In this document: positions 7,239-13,722 of the stretch, in pieces
How positions within the stretch are numbered: position 1 is the stretch's first letter
Layout: the number at the start of each line of letters is the position of its first letter
Source of the DNA: Deltaproteobacteria bacterium
GTDB lineage: Bacteria > Myxococcota > B64-G9
Direction: 5' to 3'
Length of the DNA: 18,118 nt
Assembly (NCBI GenBank): GCA_003647095.1
Contig: QMME01000034.1
Location: 1 to 18,118 of the forward strand
The notes under the pieces: model-generated
Told to the model about the DNA's origin: nothing
Databases searched by the model: none
Seen by the model: the letters and a program-made list of their open reading frames with translations, nothing else
Position numbers and translations under genes: made by a program

Positions 7239-9419
7239 TCATCCCGTGCTGCTGGCGTCGCTTTCCTTCTCGCCATAGTAGTATCCGTAGCGCCGGTAGT
7301 AATAGTAACCGTACTCGCGGTGCTCCAGGTCCAGGTCGTTGATGACCACTCCCAGGATACGAGCATTGACATCCTGGAGCTGGCGCAGGGCCCGGGAGGC
7401 CAGATCCCGCGAGGTGCTGCCTCCCTTGACCACCAGCAACACCCCGTCCATGGAATGGGAGAGGATCAGAGGATCGGCCACCATCATCACCGGGGGACTG
7501 TCGAACATCAGGCGATCGTATTTCCGGTCCAGTTCCTCCAGCAACTGGGCGAAGCGCTCGGTGTGAAACAACTCGGTGGGATTGGGAGGGATGGGGCCGC
7601 AGGGCAGGATATCCAGCCCGGCCACATCGGTGGTGCGCACCATCTCTTCCACTTCCGCCTCACCCAGGATGGCGGTGGTCAGCCCCTGTCCGCGCACCAT
7701 GCCGAAGGACTTGTGCAGGCGCGGCCGGCGCATGTCGGTATCGACGAGCAACACCCGCGAGCCGCTCTGGGCCATGGTGATACCCAGGTTGATGACCACC
7801 GTGCTCTTGCCCTCCTGGGGACCGGCCGAGGTGATGAGGATGCGGCGGGCGGATTTTTCCGGGGACATGAACAGGATGTTGGTACGCACGGTACGGCAAC
7901 ACTCGGCCACGGAGCTCTTGGGGTGGGCGATGAGGTAGTTGTCGCGCAGCTGGGTGACGTCTCCCTCCACATCCTTGGGATCGAGCTTGATGGAGGGCAC
8001 CACCCCCAGGAAGGGCACCCGCAAGTGGCGCTCGACGTCTTCCTGGGTCTTGATGGTGTTGTCCAGGTATTCCAGGAAGAAGGCCAGCCCCACTCCTCCC
8101 AGCAGGCCCACCACCACCGCCAGCAGCAGGTTGAGCTTTACCCGGGGATAGACCGGGCGCAGCGGTTCCACCGCCGAATCGAGCTTGTAGACGTTGTTGG
8201 TCTCCTGGTGAGCGGCCAGGGTGGCCTCCTTCTGGCGCTTGAGGATGTGCTGGTAGAGGGCGGCGTAGTTGTCGGCCACCCGCTTCATGCGATTGTACTC
8301 GATTTCCTTCTTGTTGACATCCTGGGCCTCCGACTTGACCCGCGCCAGCTCCTGGCGCAGGCGTTTCTCCGCGTCCAGCTTGACCTGGTACTCGGACTCC
8401 AGGCTGGCCATGACGTTATCGATCTCCCGGTCGATGGAGCGGCGCAGCAGCTTGAGCTTGTTCTCCACCATCTTCAGCTTGGGGTGATCGGGCAGGTACT
8501 TGGTGGACAGCTCGGTCTGTTCTTCCTTGAGCTTGACGTAGTTGGCCTTCAGTTGCTGGATGAGGGCGTTGCTGATGACCTTGTCCACGGCATCCAGGGC
8601 CAGCCGGTGTTCCTTGATGTCGAGGATCTTCTGGCGCCGCGCTTCCAGGCCGATGCGCTCGGCCTGGATGTTGTTGAGCGTCTGGTTGAGATCCTGCAGG
8701 CGCTGGGAGATGATGTTCTGGCGATCCTCCAGCGAAACCGAGAGGATCTTGTTGTCGCGCTTGTACTGGTAGAGGCGGTACTCCGCATCCTCCATGCGCG
8801 TCTTGAGTTCGGCCGCCTGGCTGGCCAGCCAGCCGGCGGCGTCCTGGCTGACCTGGCGGCGCACCTGGCGGTTGTACTCGATGTAGGCATTGACGGCCGA
8901 GTTGGCCAGGCGCTGGGCCCACTTGGGATAACGATGGCGGGCCTTGATGTAGGCGGTGCGGCTGTCCTTGACGGGCTCGACTTCGAGCATGGAGCGCACC
9001 TTTTCGACGTAGTCGATGGGTTCCTCCAGGTAGCGCTGCTGCTGCTCGGGCGGCAGCTTGTCGATGCCGAGGAACTCCTTGTTGCCCTCCAGTCGCAGTG
9101 TCTGCACCACTTTCTGTGCCACCGCCCGGGAAGTGATCACCTGGTACTGGGTCTCGTAGTATTCCTTGTTGCTCCAGTAGGAACCGGCCCCCAGGTTGTA
9201 AACCTCGCGCACGTTGCCCAGCACCTGGGGAGCGTAGGGCTCGATGATCACCGAGGCCTTGGCCTCGTAGATCTTGGTCTGGCGCAGGGTGTAGATGGTC
9301 ACCAGGGTGACCACCACCACGAAGAAAAACAGCACCGTCCAGCGGCGCTTGATCACCACGTTCCAGTAGTCGCGTAGATCGATCTGGGGCTCCTGGCCCT
9401 CGATCACTTGCTCTTCCAA
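7239..9419 (-). CDS. Polysaccharide co-polymerase/BY-type tyrosine autokinase (Wzz + BY-kinase fusion)
   Basis: This 726-residue inner-membrane protein should set the chain length and export of an exo- or capsular polysaccharide through autophosphorylation. The Wzz domain starts near residue 12, with TM1 at about 27-44. A long periplasmic helical region (about 160-415) contains probable coiled coils. TM2 is at about 429-450. The cytoplasmic kinase has Walker A SAGPQEGKST (531-540), Walker A' VLLVDTDMRRP (556-566) and Walker B LMFDSPP (637-643). The tail has nine tyrosines within residues 703-715, the usual autophosphorylation cluster. Adaptor and kinase halves are fused, as in Gram-negative Wzc/ExoP/EpsB types. 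The start is TTG at 9417-9419, with GGAGGT five bases upstream. The aminotransferase and NusG-like genes follow on the same strand. No polymerase, flippase, Wza or phosphatase is in the window. Confidence 0.95.
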   Translation of the reverse strand: MEEQVIEGQEPQIDLRDYWNVVIKRRWTVLFFFVVVVTLVTIYTLRQTKIYEAKASVIIEPYAPQVLGNVREVYNLGAGSYWSNKEYYETQYQVITSRAVAQKVVQTLRLEGNKEFLGIDKLPPEQQQRYLEEPIDYVEKVRSMLEVEPVKDSRTAYIKARHRYPKWAQRLANSAVNAYIEYNRQVRRQVSQDAAGWLASQAAELKTRMEDAEYRLYQYKRDNKILSVSLEDRQNIISQRLQDLNQTLNNIQAERIGLEARRQKILDIKEHRLALDAVDKVISNALIQQLKANYVKLKEEQTELSTKYLPDHPKLKMVENKLKLLRRSIDREIDNVMASLESEYQVKLDAEKRLRQELARVKSEAQDVNKKEIEYNRMKRVADNYAALYQHILKRQKEATLAAHQETNNVYKLDSAVEPLRPVYPRVKLNLLLAVVVGLLGGVGLAFFLEYLDNTIKTQEDVERHLRVPFLGVVPSIKLDPKDVEGDVTQLRDNYLIAHPKSSVAECCRTVRTNILFMSPEKSARRILITSAGPQEGKSTVVINLGITMAQSGSRVLLVDTDMRRPRLHKSFGMVRGQGLTTAILGEAEVEEMVRTTDVAGLDILPCGPIPPNPTELFHTERFAQLLEELDRKYDRLMFDSPPVMMVADPLILSHSMDGVLLVVKGGSTSRDLASRALRQLQDVNARILGVVINDLDLEHREYGYYYYRRYGYYYGEKESDASSTG

Positions 9420-9453
9420 CGCTTACCTCCGGTCGCAAGTCCCCAACCGGGTC

Positions 9454-9482
9454 AGCCTACGGCAGCGGCCCGGCGTAGTCAA
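9454..9482 (-). promoter_or_regulatory. Weak candidate promoter of the tyrosine-kinase operon
   Basis: On the minus strand, TTGACT (9482-9477), a 17-bp spacer and TAGGCT (9459-9454) precede the kinase TTG by about 35 bases. The -35 box is good, but the -10 box matches at only three of six positions. This is the best candidate I can see in the gap. Confidence 0.3.
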
Positions 9483-9490
9483 CTTCGTAC

Positions 9491-9519
9491 TTCTACACCG
9501 GCGCCCGGGGCGCTATACT
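9491..9519 (+). promoter_or_regulatory. Candidate promoter of the lipoprotein/zinc-ribbon cluster
   Basis: TATACT (9514-9519) matches the -10 consensus at five of six positions. TTCTAC (9491-9496), 17 bp upstream, is a weak -35. The predicted start near 9526 would leave a leader of about 26 nt containing AAGGAGG. A palindrome directly upstream of the -10 may be regulatory. Confidence 0.4.
9501..9513. repeat. Palindrome GCGCCC-G-GGGCGC abutting a -10 box
   Basis: Two perfect 6-bp arms with a one-base centre fill most of the spacer of the candidate lipoprotein promoter and end at the base before TATACT. The position suits an operator, but GC-rich palindromes arise easily in DNA of this composition. 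Confidence 0.4.
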
Positions 9520-9551
9520 GGCGGGCGGATATCAACCCAAGGAGGACATGG

Positions 9552-9947
9552 ATGAAAACCGCCATCTTCCCCGTCACCGTCTTGGCCGGTTTCCTGGCCG
9601 CCTGCGGCTCCGATTACGGTGCCGGATTTTGCGAGCAGTTTCCCGACGACGCCCTGTGCCAGGAAGACACCACGCAGACCGGGGGCAACGTCTGCGAGCA
9701 GGCCCTGCAGATCGCCTACGCGGCCTTCGATACCGCCTGCGCCGGCATCAACGACTGCTGCTTTTGCCAGTGCTGGACCTCCGGGCACCAGCAGCCGGAT
9801 CAATTCGATCCCTGTAGCTGCAAACCCATGGACCCGGGCGGGCCCTGCGAAGGAGAGGCCAAGGCCCAGGCCGAGCAGTGCCTGGCCGACACCACCACCT
9901 GCCAGCAGCAACTGATCGACACGGTCATCAACATATGCGCTTATTGA
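9552..9947 (+). CDS. Small cysteine-rich lipoprotein of unknown function
   Basis: This 131-residue protein has a lipoprotein signal: MKTAIFPVTVLAGFLAAC, with lipobox LAAC and lipidated Cys18. Fourteen further cysteines follow, at residues 27, 36, 48, 63, 69, 70, 72, 74, 88, 90, 99, 110, 117 and 129, with a dense CCFCQCW centre (69-75). After the lipobox Cys is removed the number is even, so disulfide pairing in the periplasm is plausible. A metal-binding role is also possible. The ATG at 9552 is chosen because AAGGAGG (9539-9545) lies six bases upstream and the signal peptide begins exactly there. An out-of-frame ATG at 9548 and an in-frame extension back to 9408 are not credible. I recognise no family. 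The gene lies 77 bp upstream of the first zinc-ribbon/TPR gene, in the same direction. Confidence 0.85.
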   Translation: MKTAIFPVTVLAGFLAACGSDYGAGFCEQFPDDALCQEDTTQTGGNVCEQALQIAYAAFDTACAGINDCCFCQCWTSGHQQPDQFDPCSCKPMDPGGPCEGEAKAQAEQCLADTTTCQQQLIDTVINICAY

Positions 9948-10024
9948 GGGGAAGGCTTCTTGCGCACCGCGCTGATACGTGATAATCGGCTCTAATTGCG
10001 AGGTCTTGTCCCAGCGGGGTGAGC

Positions 10025-11254
10025 ATGAAGGTATCCTGTCCCAGCTGCTCCACCTCATACCGCGTGGCCGACGATAAGATTCCGGCCGGCGGGGCCAGGA
10101 TAAAGTGTCCCAAGTGCGCCACCGTCTTCATCGCCCGGCGGGAACCGACCCCGGCGCCTCCCTCCCCGCTCCCCCCCGCCAGCCCGGCTCCGCCGTCTCC
10201 TCCACGGTCGGCTCCGTCTCGAGCGGGGCCCGTGGCGCCAGCGGCGGCCACGCCGGCCGCCCCGGTGCAGCAGGCCGGTCCTCCAGATCCAGCCCAGGGC
10301 CCGGCGGCGGTGCCGCCGCCGGCCGCTGCCCCGGAAGAGCAATCCCTGCCTCCGGTGCTGGCCGAGGCCGACCACCGGCAAGCCACGCCCTGGCAACAGA
10401 TAGCCCCGGGGGCCACGCCCTCCCCGGCCCAGCCTCCTCCGGCCGCGGCCCCGCCAGCCACCGCGCAGCAACCGGCCCCACCCACCACCGGCAACAGCGG
10501 GCCCGGCGAGCAGGTCCGGGGAATGTCCACCATCCGCGCCCAGAGCGGAGCCGCCAGCCATCCCTCGCCGCTGGAATCATACCGGGTGCGTACCAGCCGG
10601 GGACTTACCTACGATTTTTCCGGTCGCGAGGCCATGCTGCGCTGGCTGGCCGGGCGCGACGACATCGACAGCTGCGAGGTCGCCGAGCCCGCCGGCGAGT
10701 GGATACCGGCATCTTCCCTGCTCGAAGTGAGCCAGCCACTGGCCTCGACCGCCGAGATGATCGCCCTGACCCCGGGGGTGCCGGTGGTGCAGCAGCCGGT
10801 GTCTCCCACCAGGCCGCTGGTATCACCGCTCCGCCCCGTCGGCCCACGAGCCGGGGCGGGGCTGTGGACCCTGACCCTGCTCGTTCTGGTGGCAGTGCTG
10901 CTGGTCGGGTCGGCCACGGCCACTCGCTACGGCCTGGTGAACCTGGGCAACCTGCCCCCCCTGTCGGCACTGGGAATTTCCTTCCCCGGAGAGGACCCTG
11001 CCGGCAAGGACACGGGCACGATAAAACCAGCCGCGGACCGGGAGCGGCTCTACCTCAAGGCCATGCGCCGGGCCCGCGAGGCGGTGCGCTTGCGCCAGTA
11101 TTCCCGGGCGGCACTGGAATTCAACCGGGCACTGGCGGCCCGGCCCGGTTCCACGGAGGCACTCAGGGGTCTGGCCAGGGCCTGTGAGAAACTCGGTGAC
11201 TTCGAACGCGCCCGGGTGATCAAGAACAAGCTGGCCAGGCTCAAGGAACAATGA
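10025..11254 (+). CDS. Zinc-ribbon, single-TM, TPR membrane protein (first of two)
   Basis: This 409-residue protein has an N-terminal zinc ribbon of the MJ0042 finger-like type (CPSC at 5-8, CPKC at 28-31). A low-complexity Pro/Ala linker follows (about 41-160). A compact domain at about 185-236 (SYRVRTSRGLTYDF ... EWIPASSLLEV) resembles the GYF_2-like sensor domain often found next to such ribbons. One TM helix lies at about 279-298 and a C-terminal TPR unit at about 341-404. Predicted topology is ribbon in the cytoplasm and TPR in the periplasm. Similar multi-domain proteins occur in Myxococcota, some linked to motility or envelope complexes, but I cannot assign a role. The ATG at 10025 follows GGGGTGA closely; a GTG at 10019 is an alternative. 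The gap upstream holds -10-like GATAAT (9981-9986) and TCTAAT (9991-9996), so separate transcription is possible. Confidence 0.88.
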   Translation: MKVSCPSCSTSYRVADDKIPAGGARIKCPKCATVFIARREPTPAPPSPLPPASPAPPSPPRSAPSRAGPVAPAAATPAAPVQQAGPPDPAQGPAAVPPPAAAPEEQSLPPVLAEADHRQATPWQQIAPGATPSPAQPPPAAAPPATAQQPAPPTTGNSGPGEQVRGMSTIRAQSGAASHPSPLESYRVRTSRGLTYDFSGREAMLRWLAGRDDIDSCEVAEPAGEWIPASSLLEVSQPLASTAEMIALTPGVPVVQQPVSPTRPLVSPLRPVGPRAGAGLWTLTLLVLVAVLLVGSATATRYGLVNLGNLPPLSALGISFPGEDPAGKDTGTIKPAADRERLYLKAMRRAREAVRLRQYSRAALEFNRALAARPGSTEALRGLARACEKLGDFERARVIKNKLARLKEQ

Positions 11255-11281
11255 CGCACCGGTAGTTTCAGGGAGAAAACC

Positions 11282-13342
11282 ATGGACGTTCGTTGTGAAA
11301 GGTGCGGCACGGAGTACGAATTCGAGGACGACCGGGTAACCGAGGAGGGTGTCACCGTCAAGTGTTCCACCTGCGGTCACCTGTTCAAGATACGCAAGAA
11401 GTCCTTCGTGCTCACCGAGCCGGTGGTGCTGGGCAAGAAAGACGAAGGAGAGGGCGGCCGCAACTGGATGGTGCGCAAGGGCGATGGCACGGTTCTCACT
11501 TTCAAGGAATTGACCACCCTGCAGAAATGGATCGTCGAACGCAAGGTATCCCGTGACGACGAGATTTCCAGAAGCGGCGAGAGCTGGAAGCGCCTGGGCG
11601 AAATCACCGAACTGGCCTCCTTTTTCCAGGTCGTCGACCAGGCCACGGCGGCTGCGACCGCGGCCCCCGCCGGTGCCCAGTTGCCCGGCGCCTCGCCGAC
11701 CCAGCCGCTGCCGGCCGCCACTCCGGCGGCCAGCGTCACCCAGCCGTTGCCCGCGGCGGTAGAGCCGGCCGTCTCCACGCCGGCGGCCCCGGTAGCCGCG
11801 CCGGCACCGGCGGCTTCCGTTTCCGAACCACCCCCTGCAACTCCGGTGCAGCCTGCAGCTCCGGTGCAGCCTGCCCCTCCGGTGACCACCGGCCCCGCGC
11901 CGGCAACCGAGCCATCTTCACCCGGACAACCCGCGCTGGCGGCCGAACAGGCATTCATGGGCGGCGGACAGCTGGAACCCGACTCCTGGGGAGAGGGCGC
12001 TGCCGGTGACGACGACGACGTCATCGAGAAGTGGAAACGCCGCAGCCGTCGCAAGTGGTACTTCCTGGTTCCGCTGCTGCTGGTACTCGCCGGGCTGGGC
12101 GCCTGGTACCTGGCCGCACCCGGGTCCTTCATGGATACCTTCCACCGCCTGGTGGGCCGACAGGAGATTCCCCCGGCGGCCAGCCAGGCCTACCAGCAGG
12201 GCCTGGCCAGCCTGAAGGGTGACAGCCAGGCCGACTTCGCCGCCGCGGCCAAGCTGCTGGACGATGCCATCCGGCGGGCGGACGGCAAGTATCCGCAAGC
12301 CCTGGCGGCGCTTTCGTTGTTGCATACCGAGCAGGCCGATCATGCCCAGGCCGAAATCGCCAGGCTGGATGGGAAGATCGCCGAACTGCAGAAGCGTGAA
12401 GACGAACTCAAGCCCCGGGACGGTTCCCAGCCCCAGGGGGAACTGTTCGACAAGATCGCCGCCGTGCACAACCAGAAGGTGGATCTGCAGAAGCAGCACC
12501 TGAGGCTGGTCGACCAGGCCCGCAAGGAACTCGTGGAGGCCAAGCGCCTGGTCGATGACGCCCGCCGGCTGGATGCCAACAGCGTGGAGGCCGCCATCGC
12601 CCTGGCCGACTATTACCGGGTGATGAGTGGCGAGCGCGCCCACGTGGAGAAGGTCTTGCAGCCGGCCCGCCGGCAAGCCCCGCAGAACCCCTGGTTGCTC
12701 TACGTCGACGGCGCCTCCCTGGCCGGCATGGCGGGCCAGGCCGGGGCCGCCGCCGCCCGCTTGCGCCAGGCACTGGCAGCCGACGCCGGCCTGGTGGCCG
12801 CGCGCCTGAAACTGGCACGCCTGCTGCTGGCACAGAAGCAGGAAGATGCCGCCCGGGCCGAGCTGAAGAGCATCCTGGCGCAGAAGCCCTCTCACCGCCA
12901 GGCGCAGGCATTGCTGGCCTCGCTGGAGCAGCGACAGCAGCCCCCGGAGGAGAAGAAGAAAGAGACACCGGCCCAGCCGGGTGAGCCGACAACCTACCAG
13001 GGCTGGTTGAAGCTGGCCTCCCGCCAGCTCGATGCCGGCGCCACCCGCAAGGCCCTGGCTTCCTACGACCGCGCCCTCAAGCTGCGTTCCGACGGTGCCG
13101 CCGCACTGGCCGGCAAGGGATTGTGCTATCTGGATGCCGGCTCCAATGCCGCCGCCATTCTCTGGTTCGGCAAGGCGCTCAAGGCCGACCCCCGCAACGC
13201 CGATGCCCTCATGGGCATGGCCGAGGCCCAGAAGTACCAGGGCAACACCGGGAAGGCCCGGCACTACTACCAGCGCTACCTGGAGCTTCATCCCCAGGGC
13301 CCCGACGCCGCTGTGGCCAGGCGCAATCTCAAGGAGCTCTAG
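11282..13342 (+). CDS. Zinc-ribbon, GYF-like, single-TM, TPR membrane protein (second of two)
   Basis: This 686-residue protein parallels the preceding one, with the parts in a different order. The zinc ribbon (CERC at 5-8, CSTC at 28-31) has the same 19-residue spacing. The GYF_2-like domain comes next (about 61-116; NWMVRKGDGTVLTFKEL), before the Ala/Pro linker (about 120-225). A basic stretch and a TM helix (about 258-279) lead to a long helical region. That region contains a coiled-coil-like segment (about 352-378) and TPR repeats (about 470-550 and 572-680). The TPR part is predicted to be periplasmic and probably binds protein partners. The ATG at 11282 has GGGAGA (11271-11276) five bases upstream, and the gene begins 27 bp after the first paralogue, so they are probably co-transcribed. 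The specific function is unknown. Confidence 0.9.
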   Translation: MDVRCERCGTEYEFEDDRVTEEGVTVKCSTCGHLFKIRKKSFVLTEPVVLGKKDEGEGGRNWMVRKGDGTVLTFKELTTLQKWIVERKVSRDDEISRSGESWKRLGEITELASFFQVVDQATAAATAAPAGAQLPGASPTQPLPAATPAASVTQPLPAAVEPAVSTPAAPVAAPAPAASVSEPPPATPVQPAAPVQPAPPVTTGPAPATEPSSPGQPALAAEQAFMGGGQLEPDSWGEGAAGDDDDVIEKWKRRSRRKWYFLVPLLLVLAGLGAWYLAAPGSFMDTFHRLVGRQEIPPAASQAYQQGLASLKGDSQADFAAAAKLLDDAIRRADGKYPQALAALSLLHTEQADHAQAEIARLDGKIAELQKREDELKPRDGSQPQGELFDKIAAVHNQKVDLQKQHLRLVDQARKELVEAKRLVDDARRLDANSVEAAIALADYYRVMSGERAHVEKVLQPARRQAPQNPWLLYVDGASLAGMAGQAGAAAARLRQALAADAGLVAARLKLARLLLAQKQEDAARAELKSILAQKPSHRQAQALLASLEQRQQPPEEKKKETPAQPGEPTTYQGWLKLASRQLDAGATRKALASYDRALKLRSDGAAALAGKGLCYLDAGSNAAAILWFGKALKADPRNADALMGMAEAQKYQGNTGKARHYYQRYLELHPQGPDAAVARRNLKEL
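11841..11884 (+). repeat. In-frame 18-bp tandem repeat in the Ala/Pro linker
   Basis: The unit starting CTCCGGTGCAGCCTGC recurs at 11841 and 11859, and a partial third copy (CTCCGGTG) begins at 11877. The 18-bp period encodes the six-residue repeat PVQPAA/PVQPAP. Linker length could therefore change by whole units without a frameshift. Confidence 0.75.
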
Positions 13343-13351
13343 CAACCTGCA

Positions 13352-13376
13352 GGCACCGGGCCCGCGGGCCGGTGCC
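13352..13376. terminator. GC-rich hairpin between the TPR and small zinc-ribbon genes
   Basis: GGCACC (13352-13357) pairs with GGTGCC (13371-13376), and the GC-rich interior can extend the stem with a bulge. It lies 10 bp after the TPR stop. There is no T-run, so it could be a weak terminator, an mRNA-stabilising 3' structure, or a means of uncoupling expression of the downstream gene. Confidence 0.35.
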
Positions 13377-13407
13377 CGTGAACGACCGGACAAGGAGGAA
13401 AAAGCGC

Positions 13408-13713
13408 ATGCCCCTGAAACCCACCAACAAGGAAGAAGAATACTTCGCCCGCGAGGAAGCCCTCAAGCTGCGCAAGCTGGCCCTGCAGCAACAGCAGCAG
13501 ATGAGCCAGGAAGAAAGAAAGCAGCTCCAGCAACTGCACTGGATGCACTGTCCCAAGTGCGGCATGGAGATGAAGACCATCCTCCTCAACGAGGTCGAGG
13601 TGGACAAGTGCTTCAGCTGCGGCGGCATCTACCTGGACGAGGGGGAGCTGGAGAAGGTCTCGGGGCGCAGCAGCCACTTTTTCCAGGCCATGGAAGAGAC
13701 CTTCCGGGAGTAA
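13408..13713 (+). CDS. Small TFIIB-type zinc-ribbon protein
   Basis: This 101-residue soluble protein has a charged, Gln-rich helical N-terminus (about 8-44). A zf-TFIIB domain follows: CPKC at 48-51, CFSC at 68-71, then GGIYLDEGELE (72-82), which is the family signature. The four cysteines should bind one zinc. The cellular role of these short bacterial proteins is not established; binding of nucleic acid or protein is possible. The ATG at 13408 is supported by AGGAGG (13393-13398) nine bases upstream. The frame is open further upstream, but that part overlaps the TPR gene. The gene ends 9 bp before the convergent stop of the PLP enzyme. The preceding hairpin leaves open whether it shares a message with the TPR genes. 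Confidence 0.88.
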   Translation: MPLKPTNKEEEYFAREEALKLRKLALQQQQQMSQEERKQLQQLHWMHCPKCGMEMKTILLNEVEVDKCFSCGGIYLDEGELEKVSGRSSHFFQAMEETFRE

Positions 13714-13722
13714 CCCGGCCGC

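Noticed and set aside
7128..9377. A 749-residue open frame on the plus strand, opposite the BY-kinase gene
   Set aside because: It lies antisense to a gene with complete Wzz, Walker and Tyr-cluster motifs. Its translation is rich in His, Gln, Gly and Val with no domain, as expected from the complement of GC-rich coding DNA.
9408..9551. An upstream start for the Cys-rich lipoprotein
   Set aside because: The added 48 residues would cross the promoter and place the signal peptide inside the protein. The ATG at 9552 has a strong ribosome site and a perfect lipobox.
11918..13393. A 491-residue open frame on the minus strand, opposite the second TPR gene
   Set aside because: Its composition is a Gly/Leu/Gln-rich shadow of TPR codons, and it runs through the intergenic hairpin. 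No start signal or domain is seen.
13123..13407. An N-terminal extension of the small TFIIB-type zinc-ribbon protein into the TPR gene
   Set aside because: The extension overlaps TPR coding sequence in another frame and a hairpin. The ATG at 13408 has AGGAGG nine bases upstream.
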